Notes: generated by a model from the sequence alone, not told the origin. A stretch of 64,000 nucleotides of DNA from Candidatus Thiodiazotropha sp. 'RUGA' (GCA_016842065.1 JAEPDS010000011.1:1-64000), one strand, 5' to 3'. Counted from the stretch's first letter, positions 33,596-43,917 are shown. Translations and numbers: made by a program.

Positions 33596-34144
33596 TCAAT
33601 TCAAACGATCTTCAAGTTCCGCCTCCACACGCTCCGTCTCCGCACGGAGCTTCTGTAGAAAGCGCATTTTCCGCAAAATCTCTCGAGCCTCTTGCAACTG
33701 CTCATCATTCGGGGTTTCAAACTGCATCGCGATCTGTGCCACCAGGTCAGTAATCTGTTTGTTGATCCTGCCACTCAGATCGAGCAGAGTCTCATAGGGC
33801 CCAGCCTGTTCCCGCAGGCTCTCCAGCTCTTCCCGCAACTCCATCTGCTGCATCAGAAAGGCCATGTCCTGGGTCGACTCGTTTTGCACATCCATCTCAA
33901 CCCCATGCAGGGAGAGCAGATAGGCGGCCCGGGCTACCGGATCCTTGAGGGTTTCAAACGCCTCGTTGATCAGTGATGCGCCCTGCACGGAGAGACGTCG
34001 CTCCTGTTCAGTACCGTTCGCATAGCGGTCCGGATGGACCACCCGTTGCAGATCGCGATAGCGATCCGCCAGGGAGGAGGCATCCACAATATAGCCCACA
34101 GGCAGGCCGAAAAGATCAAAGTAGTTTTTCGAAAAATCCAGCAT
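33596..34144 (-). CDS. hscB: Fe-S co-chaperone HscB (J-domain)
   Basis: 182-aa J-protein that delivers IscU to HscA and stimulates its ATPase. J-domain 'NYFDLFGLPVGYIVD...LQRVVHPDRY' with the HPD motif, then the C-terminal helical bundle. The ATG at 34144 has no recognisable SD and is only five bases from the T-run of a terminator-like hairpin, an odd context that suggests reduced or regulated expression. Confidence 0.95.
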   Translation of the reverse strand: MLDFSKNYFDLFGLPVGYIVDASSLADRYRDLQRVVHPDRYANGTEQERRLSVQGASLINEAFETLKDPVARAAYLLSLHGVEMDVQNESTQDMAFLMQQMELREELESLREQAGPYETLLDLSGRINKQITDLVAQIAMQFETPNDEQLQEAREILRKMRFLQKLRAETERVEAELEDRLN

Positions 34145-34148
34145 ATCG

Positions 34149-34178
34149 AAAAAAACGGCCGCCCTGAGGCAGCCGTCC
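34149..34178 (-). terminator. Intrinsic terminator-like hairpin between iscA and hscB
   Basis: Minus strand: GGACGGCTGCCTCAGGGCGG followed by CCGTTTTTTTCG; the stem ACGGCxGCC/GGCxGCCGT is followed by seven T. Placed inside the isc operon, 22 bases after the iscA stop and ending at the hscB start. Confidence 0.7.
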
Positions 34179-34200
34179 CTTATTCTTTGTTAATGATGTT

Positions 34201-34524
34201 CTAAACCGTGAAACTTTCACCGCAACCACATTCGCCATTGGCGTTAGGATTGTTGAACTTGAAGCCTTCGTTCAACCCCTCCCGGGCATAATCCACCTCG
34301 GTGCCATCCAGATAGACCAGGCTTTTCTCATCGATGATGACCTTCACGCCCCGGTCTTCGAACACCTGGTCATCATCCTGAACTTCATCGACAAACTCCA
34401 TTTCGTAAGCCATGCCGGAGCAACCTGAGGTGCGAACACCCAGACGTATACCAATTCCCTTCCCCCGATTGGCGAGGAAGTTCTGAACACGCTGTGCGGC
34501 GGCTTCTGTGATCGTGATACCCAT
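34201..34524 (-). CDS. iscA: A-type iron-sulfur carrier IscA
   Basis: 107-aa A-type carrier with the three conserved Cys: '[16 protein letters not shown]' and C-terminal '[11 protein letters not shown]' (CxC). Binds iron or a cluster and passes it to target enzymes. Follows iscU by about 40 bases; the stop is followed by the terminator-like hairpin. Confidence 0.96.
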   Translation of the reverse strand: MGITITEAAAQRVQNFLANRGKGIGIRLGVRTSGCSGMAYEMEFVDEVQDDDQVFEDRGVKVIIDEKSLVYLDGTEVDYAREGLNEGFKFNNPNANGECGCGESFTV

Positions 34525-34564
34525 GTCTCTAACTCTATCAGATCGGCAGGCAACAGTGCCGAAA

Positions 34565-34948
34565 TTATTTCTCGTTTTTGTCCGAATAGTCCTTGATCGC
34601 CGCCTTGATGGCGTCTTCCGCCAACACCGAGCAGTGAACCTTGACCGGCGGCAGAGCCAGCTCTTCGGCGATTTCCGAATTCTTGATCTCCTGTGCCTGC
34701 TCCAGGGTTTTGCCTTTGACCCACTCGGTCAGCAGACTGCTGGATGCGATCGCAGAGCCGCAGCCATAGGTTTTGAAGCGGGCATCTTCGATCACACCAT
34801 CGTCATTCACCTTGATCTGCAGGCGCATCACATCGCCACAGGCGGGCGCACCGACCATACCGGTACCGACTTGAGTGTCTTCTTTATCGAAGGCACCCAC
34901 ATTGCGTGGATTTTCATAATGATCCAGGACCTTGTCACTGTATGCCAT
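34565..34948 (-). CDS. iscU: Fe-S scaffold IscU
   Basis: 127-aa scaffold on which IscS-derived sulfur and iron are assembled. The three ligand Cys are present ('GAPACGDVM', 'TYGCGSAIA', '[10 protein letters not shown]') as is the HscA-recognition motif 'LPPVK'. Lies 23 bases after iscS. Confidence 0.97.
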   Translation of the reverse strand: MAYSDKVLDHYENPRNVGAFDKEDTQVGTGMVGAPACGDVMRLQIKVNDDGVIEDARFKTYGCGSAIASSSLLTEWVKGKTLEQAQEIKNSEIAEELALPPVKVHCSVLAEDAIKAAIKDYSDKNEK

Positions 34949-34971
34949 AATCTAACCTCGGAATGACGCGC

Positions 34972-36186
34972 TTAGTGCGCAGCCCATTGAATTGATTTCA
35001 GGTCGATGCCGTCCTTGAACATCTCCCATAAGGGCGACAGCTCCCGCAGTCGCTCCACTTCGCTACGGATCTTGTTGATCGCGTAGTCCACCTCTTCCAC
35101 GGTGGAGAAACGCCCCAGGGTAAAGCGGATCGAGCTGTGTGCCAGCTCATCCTCACGCCCCAGTGCGCGCAGTACATAACTCGGCTCCAGACTGGCTGAA
35201 GTGCAGGCGGAGCCTGAAGAGACCGCCAGATCCTTGAGCGCCATGATCAGGGATTCCCCCTCGACAAAGGCAAAGCTGACGTTCAGGTTACCGGCCACAC
35301 GATGATTCTCGTCACCATTCAGGTAGACCTCTTCCATATCCTTGATGCCGTCCCAAAGGCGTTGCCGCAGGCCTAGAATTTTTTCATTCTCCGCCGCCAT
35401 CTCCTGCTGGGCCAGACGGAAAGCCTCACCCATGCCGACGATCTGATGGGTTGCCAGGGTACCGGAACGCATCCCCCGCTCATGGCCACCGCCATGGGTC
35501 TGGGCCTCCAGACGGACTCTCGGTTTGCGCTGCACATAGAGTGCGCCGATGCCTTTCGGTCCGTAAATTTTGTGCGCCGAGAAGGACATCAGATCGACCT
35601 TCAGATTCTGCAGATCGATCGGCACCTTACCGGCACTCTGTGCGGCATCCACATGCAGCAGGATCTTGCGTTCACGGGTCATCTCGCCAATCGCTTCGAT
35701 GTTCTGGATCACACCGATCTCGTTGTTGACGTGCATGATGGAGACCAGAATGGTGTCGTCACGCAGAGCTGATTCAAGCTTCTGCAGATCGATCAGGCCA
35801 GTCGGCTCGGGATCCATATAGGTAATCTCATAACCCTGACGCTCAAGCTGGCGGCAGGTATCGAGTACCGCTTTGTGTTCGGTCTTGCAGGTGATGATGT
35901 GGCGGCCCTTCTTGACGTAGAACTCCGCAACACCTTTGATGGCCAGGTTGTTGGACTCAGTCGCGCCGGAGGTCCATACGATCTCCTTTGGATCGGCATT
36001 CACCAGATCCGCCACTTGTCGCCGGGCTTTGCCAACCGCCTCGTCTGCCGCCCAGCCAAAGGCGTGGGAGCGGGAGGCCGGATTGCCGAAATCACCATCC
36101 GGTGTCAGATAGCTGCACATCAATTCCGCAACACGGGGATCAACCGGTGTCGTTGCCGAATAGTCCATGTAAATGGGTAACTTCAT
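34972..36186 (-). CDS. iscS: Cysteine desulfurase IscS
   Basis: 404-aa PLP enzyme that removes sulfur from cysteine for clusters, thiouridine and other products. PLP Lys in '[16 protein letters not shown]', catalytic mobile-loop Cys in '[21 protein letters not shown]', substrate motif 'ATTPVDPRV'. Full length. Located 24 bases after iscR. Confidence 0.97.
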   Translation of the reverse strand: MKLPIYMDYSATTPVDPRVAELMCSYLTPDGDFGNPASRSHAFGWAADEAVGKARRQVADLVNADPKEIVWTSGATESNNLAIKGVAEFYVKKGRHIITCKTEHKAVLDTCRQLERQGYEITYMDPEPTGLIDLQKLESALRDDTILVSIMHVNNEIGVIQNIEAIGEMTRERKILLHVDAAQSAGKVPIDLQNLKVDLMSFSAHKIYGPKGIGALYVQRKPRVRLEAQTHGGGHERGMRSGTLATHQIVGMGEAFRLAQQEMAAENEKILGLRQRLWDGIKDMEEVYLNGDENHRVAGNLNVSFAFVEGESLIMALKDLAVSSGSACTSASLEPSYVLRALGREDELAHSSIRFTLGRFSTVEEVDYAINKIRSEVERLRELSPLWEMFKDGIDLKSIQWAAH

Positions 36187-36210
36187 CTCAAACTCCGACT
36201 CTAGAACTGA

Positions 36211-36714
36211 TCAGGCCCCGGCAGGGCCACTGGACATATCCGTCATTGAAACATCCATGCCCGGAGTCGTCTCCTGCTCCGGTTGTCCCTGTCGCTGAGC
36301 AACTTCACGAACCGCCTGACGGTCCATTAAATCCTGAAGGCTTATTTTGTTGAGATAGCCGTAGATCTGATTACTTAAATCCGACCACAGATCGTGGGTC
36401 AGACAACGTTCATTGTTCTGGCAGTTGTGGGCGCCGTTACAGCGAGTGGTGTCGATATTCTCATCCACCGCAGAGATGACTTCACCAACGAAGATCTCAT
36501 TTGCGTTGCGTCCCAGACTGTATCCGCCACCGGGCCCGCGCACACTGGCAACCAGGGATTTTTTGCGCAAGCGTGAGAACAGCTGCTCAAGATATGAGAG
36601 CGAGATACCCTGCCGTTGAGCGATATCCGCCAAGGTGATTGGACCCTCTCCATAATGGAGTGAAAGATCCAACATTGCAGTCACCGCATAACGGCCTTTT
36701 GTGGTCAGCTTCAC
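36211..36714 (-). CDS. iscR: Transcriptional regulator IscR
   Basis: 167-aa Rrf2-family regulator carrying a [2Fe-2S] cluster that represses isc when clusters are plentiful. '[20 protein letters not shown]' starts the winged helix; ligands '[19 protein letters not shown]' give three Cys plus His. The C-terminal tail past residue 140 is Gln/Met-rich and variable. Its promoter carries an IscR-like box, so autoregulation is likely. Confidence 0.97.
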   Translation of the reverse strand: MKLTTKGRYAVTAMLDLSLHYGEGPITLADIAQRQGISLSYLEQLFSRLRKKSLVASVRGPGGGYSLGRNANEIFVGEVISAVDENIDTTRCNGAHNCQNNERCLTHDLWSDLSNQIYGYLNKISLQDLMDRQAVREVAQRQGQPEQETTPGMDVSMTDMSSGPAGA

Positions 36715-36752
36715 TTCGTCAGCTCCATGAATATTTCCAAACGCTAATATAC

Positions 36753-36776
36753 ATTCCCAACCAAATTAGTCAAGAT
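36753..36776 (-). promoter_or_regulatory. IscR-type binding site over the iscR promoter
   Basis: Minus strand ATCTTGACTAATTTGGTTGG followed by GAAT resembles type 1 IscR sites of E. coli-like promoters (TTGACyAAwTT...GGG.AT). TTGACT can also be the -35 box, with TATATT 16 bases on as -10. The overlap fits autorepression by holo-IscR. Confidence 0.6.
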
Positions 36777-36789
36777 TATCCCACCCTGA

Positions 36790-37656
36790 TCATTCGGTGG
36801 TTTTCTCGCTCTCTGTGGATACCTCATCCAGCTTTTTAAGCTCATCCGCTGTGGAGATGATCTCGCAGGAATCCAGATCCGGCAGTCGGGTGCCATCCTC
36901 ATCGATGCCGAGCTTTTTCATCGCCTCGCACATCGACTGCATCTTGTTGTCCATGACGTGGATATGGTCCAGCATGCAGTTGATGGCATGCGCCACTGGA
37001 TCGGTGGCATCCTTGGTTGCGCCATAGGCATCGAAACCGATCTTTTTGGCGATCTCTTCCCGGTGGCCGTTAGCCTCAGGTTTACTCGGCGTAATCAACT
37101 TGCCGGGGACACCCACAACCGTGGCCCCTTCCGGAACATCTTTCACCACCACCGCATTGGAACCGATCCTGGCCCCTTCACCGACCTCGATGGGGCCGAG
37201 TACCTTGGCACCGGCACCTACCACCACATCATTGTGCAGTGTCGGGTGTCGTTTGCCCTTCTCCCAACTGGTGCCACCGAGGGTCACGCCATGGTAGAGG
37301 GTACAATCGTCGCCGATCACCGCTGTCTCACCAATCACCACACCCATGCCGTGATCGATAAAAAACCGTCTGCCGATCACCGCTCCCGGATGGATCTCAA
37401 TTCCGGTCAGCAGTCTGGCAAGATTGGAGATGATCCGCGCCAGCCACTTCAGCCCCAGATTCCATAGCCCGTGGGAGAGACGATGAAATATCACCGCATG
37501 CACTCCCGGGTAGGTGGTGACCACCTCAAAGGCATTACGGGCGGCAGGATCACGCTCGAAAACACTCTGGATATCCTCTTTCCAGCGTGAGACTTTACGT
37601 TCTCCTGATTCTTCCAACTGCTTACCTACATCTGATTGTGTTAACGGTGAGGCCAC
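36790..37656 (-). CDS. cysE: Serine O-acetyltransferase CysE
   Basis: 288-aa enzyme making O-acetylserine for cysteine synthesis, feeding IscS. Left-handed beta-helix core '[22 protein letters not shown]', '[12 protein letters not shown]', '[22 protein letters not shown]'. After the core there is an extra C-terminal region of about 100 residues with Asp/Glu and a helical '[20 protein letters not shown]', seen in isc-linked CysE. GTG start; a weak SD. Upstream of iscR, as usual. Confidence 0.94.
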   Translation of the reverse strand: MASPLTQSDVGKQLEESGERKVSRWKEDIQSVFERDPAARNAFEVVTTYPGVHAVIFHRLSHGLWNLGLKWLARIISNLARLLTGIEIHPGAVIGRRFFIDHGMGVVIGETAVIGDDCTLYHGVTLGGTSWEKGKRHPTLHNDVVVGAGAKVLGPIEVGEGARIGSNAVVVKDVPEGATVVGVPGKLITPSKPEANGHREEIAKKIGFDAYGATKDATDPVAHAINCMLDHIHVMDNKMQSMCEAMKKLGIDEDGTRLPDLDSCEIISTADELKKLDEVSTESEKTTE

Positions 37657-37898
37657 TTTATGCGTCCAGAAAGTGCAATCGGGCCTTCATTGGAACAGGC
37701 CGGATTCGGTATGAAACAGAGGTTCCATAAACATAATGGTGGCATGAGGGGAGCAGATTATCCACAATCCCGTACAAAATACTAGGGTATTGATCAATCG
37801 AGTTCCATGCCAGACATGAAAAAACAAGTTAACTATCTGTTTTTAAATGAGATAGTAACTTGAACTCAAAGAACGGAAAGGTGTGCTTGCCGAGCCGC

Positions 37899-38624
37899 CT
37901 AACGGCGCATCGATTTACGCCCCTGCATGGCACTGAAAATACCTCGCAGGATGTTGACCTCGTCTTTGTCGAGCCTCGCCCGTTGAAACAGACTGCGCAG
38001 TCGTCTGAGCAGTTTTTCCGACTGCCGGGTATCGGTAAAACCGATATCATCCAGCGCCTGTTCCAGGTGACTATGGAAGCTCTGCAGCATATCCGCCGTG
38101 GCCAGATCCCGCTCCAGCTCCGCCTCGGCAGGAGCCTTCTGCAACTGCGCCAGATAGACCTCGTAGCTCAACACCTGAACCGCCATGCCGAGATTGAGTG
38201 AGCTGTACTCCTGGTTGGTGGGGATGTGTACCAGAAAAGTGCAACGATCCAGTTCGCTGTTGGTGAGACCGGAGCGTTCCCGTCCGAATACCAATGCCAC
38301 TTCCCCCAGCTGCGCCTCGGCCACCAGTTTTTGCGCCGACTCTCTGGGGGATGTGACGGGCCAGTTGACCGTTCGGGCCCGGGCACTGGTGCCAACCACC
38401 AGACGGCACCCATCGAGTGCCTGATCCAGCGTCGCCACCACCTTCGCCCGATCCAGCAGGTCATCGGCTCCGGAAGCACGGGAGGTGGCTTCCGCATCGG
38501 GAAACTGCAATGGGTTGACCAGATAGAGTTGGGAGAGGCACATGTTTTTCATCGCCCTGGCAACCGCACCGATATTGCCCGGGTGGCTGGTATCGACCAG
38601 CACGATTCGGATATTGTTCAGCAT
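37899..38624 (-). CDS. trmJ: tRNA 2'-O-methyltransferase TrmJ
   Basis: SPOUT-fold enzyme that methylates the ribose at tRNA position 32. 'VLVDTSHPGNIGAVARAMKNM' is the signature; 'ALVFGRERSGLTNSEL' and 'QEYSSLNLGMAVQVLSYEV' form the knot. The start was moved from 38750 to ATG 38624, since upstream residues are not typical; about 241 aa, normal size. Divergent from suhB, with 239 bases between the starts. Confidence 0.94.
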   Translation of the reverse strand: MLNNIRIVLVDTSHPGNIGAVARAMKNMCLSQLYLVNPLQFPDAEATSRASGADDLLDRAKVVATLDQALDGCRLVVGTSARARTVNWPVTSPRESAQKLVAEAQLGEVALVFGRERSGLTNSELDRCTFLVHIPTNQEYSSLNLGMAVQVLSYEVYLAQLQKAPAEAELERDLATADMLQSFHSHLEQALDDIGFTDTRQSEKLLRRLRSLFQRARLDKDEVNILRGIFSAMQGRKSMRR

Positions 38625-38863
38625 AACCGGTAAAGGGTACCTGAATCGATGATTCGATTGTAGCGGCTCTACGCCATTCAGCAGGTCAATTTGGGGCTGT
38701 CCGCAAGGTCTACTCCCGGAGATGGGATTGCCACTGGTCTGCAGCCACACCTTTTGGCAAGGGCGCTCTTGAAGCCCTGATAATGAGCGATTTCATCGCC
38801 AGGCGATCCGCATCCGGAAGAAAGTGTTTATCCTGCCAGCCACATGCTGTATCCTCGCCGCCC

Positions 38864-39661
38864 ATGAATCCCATGGTAAACATAGCTGTACGCGCTGCCC
38901 GCGAGGCCAGTAAGGTGATCACCCGCAACTTCAACCGGGTCGACCGCCTGACCATCGCCGACAAGGGCAGTAACGATTTCGTCACCGAGGTGGACCGCAA
39001 TGCGGAAGCTGCGATCATCCACGTGTTGCGGGAGAAGTTTCCAAGCCATGGCATTCTCGCTGAAGAGAGTGGTCAGCAGGCCGGCGACGACTATCAGTGG
39101 ATCATCGATCCCCTCGACGGCACCACCAATTTTCTGCACGGCTTCCCTCAGTTTGCCATCTCCATTGCGCTGAAAGTCAAAGGCCGCCTGGAACTCGGCG
39201 TGGTCTACGATCCGATCAGCGAAGAGATGTTCACCGCCAGTCGTGGCGAAGGTGCGTTGCTCAACGACCATAGAATCCGCGTCTCCCAGCGCAAAAGCCT
39301 GGATGGCGCCCTGCTCGGCACCGGACTCCCCTATCGGGATTTCAGATTCGAAGAGAACTACATGGGTATGCTGCGTGACCTGATCAAGGATAGCGCCGGA
39401 ATCCGTCGCCCGGGTTCAGCCGCCCTCGATTTCGCCTATCTGGCCGCCGGCCGGACGGACGGTTTCTGGGAGCTGGGCCTGAGTGAATGGGACTTTGCCG
39501 CCGGCGCGGTACTGGTCAGGGAAGCTGGCGGCCTGGTCACCGATATTGGCGGTGGAGAGCGCTTCCTGGAGACCGGTAACGTGATTGCCGGTAATGTGAA
39601 GGTCCACAACGCCATGCTGAGACGCATCCGCCCCCATCTGGACGACAAACTCACCGCTTAA
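38864..39661 (+). CDS. suhB: Inositol-1-monophosphatase SuhB
   Basis: 265-aa Mg-dependent phosphatase that also acts in rRNA processing and antitermination. Metal-site motifs 'HGILAEESG', 'IIDPLDGTTNFLHGFP', and the C-terminal 'LSEWDFAAGAVLVREAGG'. ATG 38864 chosen over the track's 38783, giving the usual N-terminus 'MNPMVNIAVRAAR'. Confidence 0.95.
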   Translation: MNPMVNIAVRAAREASKVITRNFNRVDRLTIADKGSNDFVTEVDRNAEAAIIHVLREKFPSHGILAEESGQQAGDDYQWIIDPLDGTTNFLHGFPQFAISIALKVKGRLELGVVYDPISEEMFTASRGEGALLNDHRIRVSQRKSLDGALLGTGLPYRDFRFEENYMGMLRDLIKDSAGIRRPGSAALDFAYLAAGRTDGFWELGLSEWDFAAGAVLVREAGGLVTDIGGGERFLETGNVIAGNVKVHNAMLRRIRPHLDDKLTA

Positions 39662-40111
39662 TTCCCAGACGTAAGAACCGGGTTCACAGATTGCAGGTAG
39701 TTGCCAATCTGCTGCTCAAGAATTGCCCCAAATAACCGTTAGTTGGAGTGTAGATAACCTCTCACCCAGATGGGCAATTGCAGATGCTAGAAGACCTTAA
39801 AAAGAAGAAAACTCTGAGCGACCGAGCGCTTGAGCTGGTCATGCGCGATGTGATGAGTGGACTGATGGATGTCTCAATGCAGTTAGGGAAAGAGTGCTTG
39901 GAAACATCATCGGCCGAGATCTTAATGACCTCACATGACGAGAAAACGGAGGCTGCTCGAAACCCTAAAAAACGCAGCTGAAGTAACAGCAAACGACCTC
40001 AGTGACTGGTAATCGCAGGCCCAAACGAAAGGGCCTGCACTCTACCTTAACCAGCATAAGAACCGATCTGATCTGCATCGGTTTACGGGATACTCTCCCT
40101 GTTACGCCCCC
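39662..40111. other. Intergenic between suhB and secF, with a small ORF and a hairpin
   Basis: 450 bases. A 66-codon ORF from the ATG at 39784 ('MLEDLKKKKTLSDRALELV...') is helical and basic but has no homology I recognise; I do not call it a gene. A hairpin at 40015-40038 ends the space. Confidence 0.45.
40015..40038. terminator. Hairpin after suhB region, before secF
   Basis: GCAGGCCC-AAACGAAA-GGGCCTGC, perfect 8-bp stem. No long T-run follows on either side, so terminator strength is uncertain. Confidence 0.45.
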
Positions 40112-41047
40112 TCAGGGCGTTTCATCCACCACCTCATCATCCTTTTTCACCGGCATCAGATCGGCTCGGCTGACACCCATGGATATCACTGAGCTACTGG
40201 CCACATAGATGGATGAGTAGGTACCGATCACCACGCCCACGATCAAGGCCAGGGCGAAACCGTGAATGATCTCACCACCGAACAGGAACAGCGCGATCAA
40301 CACCAGCAAGGTGGTACCGGATGTGATCAATGTTCTGGAGAGGGTCTGATTGACCGAGGTATTGATGATCTCGACCGTCTCCCCTTTACGCATCTTGCGG
40401 AAATTCTCACGGATGCGGTCAAACACCACGATGGTGTCGTTGAGGGAGTAACCGATTACCGCCAGTACCGCAGCCAGCACCGGCAGATCGAACTCCACAT
40501 GAAACAGGGCAAAGAAGCCTACTGTGATCAATACGTCATGTATCAGGGCGATCACCGAACCGACCGCAAAGCGGTACTCGAAGCGCAAACCGACGTAGAT
40601 CAGAATGCCGATCAGGGCGTAGAGCATGGCCAGACCACCCTTCTCGGTAAGCTCTTCACCCACCTGGGGACCGACAAACTCCACCCGTCGCAGTTCAGCC
40701 TCTGAGGTAATGCCCTGCATGGCGCGGAAGGCGCGATCACTCAGCTCAGCGCTCTCCATCCCTTCCTGGGGAGCCAGTCTGACCAACACCTCCTGAGGCG
40801 TACCGAAGTGCTGTACCACCGCTTCCGAGAAACCGTCCTTATCCAACGCTTCACGAACCACCGCAAGTTCAATCGCTTCGGGGTATTTCACCTCGACCAG
40901 AGTACCGCCGGTGAAATCGATGCCCAGGTTGAGCCCGCGCGCGATAATCGCCCCAATGGCGATCAGCAGCAGTGCCGAGGAGAAGTAGATCGCCAGCTGG
41001 CGTTTCCCCATCAAATCGAGATAAGTGCCTTTATTCAATATCTGCAT
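40112..41047 (-). CDS. secF: Protein translocase subunit SecF
   Basis: 311-aa membrane component of SecDF, which uses proton flow to pull proteins out of SecYEG. First TM 'LAIYFSSALLLIAIGAII', then 'GIDFTGGTLVEVKY', and the later TM bundle with 'ALIGILIYVGLRFEYRFA' and 'VIGYSLNDTIVVFDRIREN'. Last gene of the yajC-secD-secF operon. Confidence 0.96.
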   Translation of the reverse strand: MQILNKGTYLDLMGKRQLAIYFSSALLLIAIGAIIARGLNLGIDFTGGTLVEVKYPEAIELAVVREALDKDGFSEAVVQHFGTPQEVLVRLAPQEGMESAELSDRAFRAMQGITSEAELRRVEFVGPQVGEELTEKGGLAMLYALIGILIYVGLRFEYRFAVGSVIALIHDVLITVGFFALFHVEFDLPVLAAVLAVIGYSLNDTIVVFDRIRENFRKMRKGETVEIINTSVNQTLSRTLITSGTTLLVLIALFLFGGEIIHGFALALIVGVVIGTYSSIYVASSSVISMGVSRADLMPVKKDDEVVDETP

Positions 41048-41060
41048 CTGCTTAGCCTCT

Positions 41061-42914
41061 TCAGATCGCCAGGGATTGCACGCGCTTACGACCGTAGATC
41101 CAGTTGATCACGGCACGGGTGCCGATAATGGCGGTAAACATGGAGGTTAAAATACCGATCGCCAGGGTTACGGCGAAACCTTTGATCGGACCGGTACCGA
41201 AACTGAACAGGACCACCGCCGCAATGAGGGTGGTGATGTTGGCATCGATGATGGTTGAAAACGCCTTCTCATAACCGGCCTGAATACTCGCCTGGGGCGA
41301 ATTGCCGTTGGCGATCTCCTCACGAATACGCTGGAAGATCAGCACGTTGGCATCCACCGCCATACCGACGGTAAGCACGATACCGGCAATACCCGGCAGT
41401 GTCAGAGTGGCCTGCAGCATCGACAGAATGGCCACGATCAGTACCAGGTTCATCACCAGGGCCATATCCGCCACCAGTCCGAAGACCCGGTAGTAGACCG
41501 CCATGAAGACCATCACCATCGCCAGACCGATCATCACAGAGGCGAAGCCCTGGTCGATACTGTCCTGTCCCAGGCTGGGTCCGATGGTCCGCTCCTCGAC
41601 GATTTCGATCGGTGCGGCCAGGGCACCGGCGCGCAGCAACAGGGCCAGATCCCGGGCCTCTTCGGTGGTATCGAGTCCGGTGGTCTGGAAGCGGCGACCA
41701 AAAGGTTCACGAATGGTGGCGATGGAGATGACCTCCTCCACCTTGCGCTTCACTTTCACCGCCTTGCCGTCGACCATACGGGTGGTGGTGCGGTTCTCGA
41801 TGAACACCACCGCCATCGGCCGGCCGACATTCTCATTGGTCATGCGCCGCATACGCTTGGCGCCCACACCATCCAGACTGACAAACACAGCGGGTGAGCC
41901 GGTCTGCTGATCCAGGCCTGAGGAGGCGTCAACGATCTGGTTACCGGTAACAATCACCCGTTTTTTCAGCAATACGGGTCGACCATCACGTTCGTAGTAG
42001 AGGCTGGCACCAGGCGGTACACGCCCGTTGACCGCATCCTCGACACTGTGTTCGGTATCCGCCAGACGATACTCCAGGGTGGCGGTGGCACCGAGAATCT
42101 CTTTGACCTTACCGGGATCCTGAGCACCGGGGAGCTGAACCACGATACGCCGCACCCCCTGCTGCTGGATGGAAGGCTCTGAGATACCCAGAGCGTTGAC
42201 ACGATTGCGCAGGGTGGTGATGTTCTGTTGCAGGGCAAATCGCTGAACTTCCTGCTTCTCAGCCGGGGAGAGGCTGACCTCCACCAGGAACGCCTCCTCC
42301 TGGTCCACATCCTGGACATTCAGATTGCGAAATTCGTTACCGATCAGTTCGATCGCCTGATCCCGCTTTTCAGCAGTATTGAATTTCACTACGACCTGTT
42401 CACCTTCACGGCTGATGCGGACATAGCGCAGCTTCTCTTCCCTCAGCAGGGTGCGGATATCGCTGCTGTAACGCTCTGCCGCCTGGGTGATGGCGGACTC
42501 CATGTCCACATCGATCAGCACATGGATACCACCACGCAGATCGAGGCCGAGATACATGGGTTCCGCACCCAGACCGATCAGCCAATCGGGCAGATCGGGG
42601 GCCAGGGTCAGCGCCGGGGTATAGTCTTCACCCAGGGCTGCGGCGATGTGATCCATCGCTTTCAGCTGATCTTCAGAGGAGTTGAAACGTACCAGCAGTT
42701 TTTTCTGCTGCATCTCCATCCCTTTGGCGCTGATGCCCAACTGCTGCAGTGCCTGTTCGATCCGACTCTGGGTGGTTTGGTCAACCACCGCATCACGGGT
42801 TGCCGAGATCTCCATGGAGGGATCCTGACCGAACAGGTTGGGCAGCGCATACAGCGCACCCAGCAGGACCACCACCAGAACCATCAGATTCTTCCAAATT
42901 GGATATTGGTTCAT
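41061..42914 (-). CDS. secD: Protein translocase subunit SecD
   Basis: 617-aa partner of SecF. N-terminal TM, a large periplasmic head ('GLDLRGGIHVLIDVDMESAI'), and the TM4 region 'GMAVDANVLIFQRIREE' with the proton-path Asp. Thirteen bases before secF. Full length. Confidence 0.97.
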   Translation of the reverse strand: MNQYPIWKNLMVLVVVLLGALYALPNLFGQDPSMEISATRDAVVDQTTQSRIEQALQQLGISAKGMEMQQKKLLVRFNSSEDQLKAMDHIAAALGEDYTPALTLAPDLPDWLIGLGAEPMYLGLDLRGGIHVLIDVDMESAITQAAERYSSDIRTLLREEKLRYVRISREGEQVVVKFNTAEKRDQAIELIGNEFRNLNVQDVDQEEAFLVEVSLSPAEKQEVQRFALQQNITTLRNRVNALGISEPSIQQQGVRRIVVQLPGAQDPGKVKEILGATATLEYRLADTEHSVEDAVNGRVPPGASLYYERDGRPVLLKKRVIVTGNQIVDASSGLDQQTGSPAVFVSLDGVGAKRMRRMTNENVGRPMAVVFIENRTTTRMVDGKAVKVKRKVEEVISIATIREPFGRRFQTTGLDTTEEARDLALLLRAGALAAPIEIVEERTIGPSLGQDSIDQGFASVMIGLAMVMVFMAVYYRVFGLVADMALVMNLVLIVAILSMLQATLTLPGIAGIVLTVGMAVDANVLIFQRIREEIANGNSPQASIQAGYEKAFSTIIDANITTLIAAVVLFSFGTGPIKGFAVTLAIGILTSMFTAIIGTRAVINWIYGRKRVQSLAI

Positions 42915-42990
42915 TGTGTTTTTTCTAATTCAGTTTTGCCATCGATAAACGGGCAGCCCACACAGGCCGCCCCTGCTTGCCTGAGGAGGA

Positions 42991-43323
42991 CTAGAGCTCT
43001 TTCAGTGATCCCTTGGGCATCACGGTCTCCACAGCCGAGCGGCGCACCTTGACCTCAGTGCCTTCAGAGATCTCGACCAGGATAAAGTTCTCACCCAGAT
43101 CGGAAATCTTTCCGGCTACGCCGCCGGAAGTCACCACTTCATCCCCTTTCGACAGACCATCAACCAGCTTTTTATGCTCTTTCTGACGTTTGATCTGGGG
43201 ACGGATCATCAGGAAATAGAGCACCGCGCCAAAGATCACCAAAGGCAGTAAACCGGTAAGTGCATCAGCCTGTCCGGCGGCGGGTGCTGCTTCCGCCATG
43301 GCATCGGAAATAAAGAAACTCAT
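42991..43323 (-). CDS. yajC: Preprotein translocase subunit YajC
   Basis: 110-aa protein with one TM ('LLPLVIFGAVLYFLMIRPQIKRQKEH') and a cytoplasmic domain 'GLSKGDEVVTSGGVAGKISDL'. Start set to ATG 43323 (GAGAGG upstream) instead of the track's TTG at 43332. First gene of the yajC-secDF operon; the usual upstream genes queA and tgt are not in the window. Confidence 0.94.
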   Translation of the reverse strand: MSFFISDAMAEAAPAAGQADALTGLLPLVIFGAVLYFLMIRPQIKRQKEHKKLVDGLSKGDEVVTSGGVAGKISDLGENFILVEISEGTEVKVRRSAVETVMPKGSLKEL

Positions 43324-43630
43324 CGCTATCAACCTCTCAATGGGGGTATAAAAAGTCAGCCTGGCTCAGTCGTGGCCGCACCAGGCGAAAAAATCAGCCG
43401 CCGATTATGACACAGAAGCGTGCAAGAATCAGGGGTTGCGGGGTTTTGATTGCAGATTTCAGACACCACTCTCATCTGCCGGGGAAAGTTAATCCATCAG
43501 ATGAGGTGTTTACATGGATCCATCACGAGCTGGTAATCGGAATGTAACAGCGCCAGACCTGGATCAAATGATTGCTGTCCGATTACTCACAATCCTCCTT
43601 GATGTCAGTATCAAAGCCCCTCTCCACCAA

Positions 43631-43654
43631 TCGTAGGGAGGGCCCTGCCCCACC
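43631..43654. repeat. Repeat family B, divergent unit
   Basis: CGTAGGGAGGGCCCTGCCCCACCG, weaker symmetry than the units at 10253, 21888 and 57103. Confidence 0.5.
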
Positions 43655-43730
43655 GATAATGGTCGATACAAGCAAAAATTTGCCTTCTTTTGCCCCACCT
43701 TACGACTTGAGGCGTTTACACGATCTGATT

Positions 43731-43830
43731 AACCGCAAATGGACGCGAATCACCGCGAATTAACGCAAAGAAGCCAGATAACAAAAGCTATTCGCGGCAT
43801 TTTGCGGTGATTCGCGTTTATTTGCGGTTT
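43731..43830. repeat. Repeat family A, full inverted copy
   Basis: Two 40-base arms, CCGCAAATGGACGCGAATCA.. and its near-complement ..TGATTCGCGTTTATTTGCGG, separated by about 20 bases. A large intergenic hairpin. Confidence 0.85.
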
Positions 43831-43917
43831 ACTCTCTAAATTCCATTCCCATCACAATGACGCTGGCAGAAACGTACTTGGAAGTGCGGCAAAGCCACAC
43901 CCAATGGAATCAAGCGA

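Larger units (their letters stand above)
43324..43917. other. Intergenic space with two repeat elements
   Basis: 594 bases. Left part is the yajC promoter region; at 43631 lies a divergent family B unit, and at 43731-43830 the best full copy of family A. A 63-aa ORF at 43572 overlaps these and is not called. Confidence 0.6.

Noticed and set aside
42228-43052. 274-aa plus-strand ORF
   Set aside because: Opposite strand of secD; shadow.
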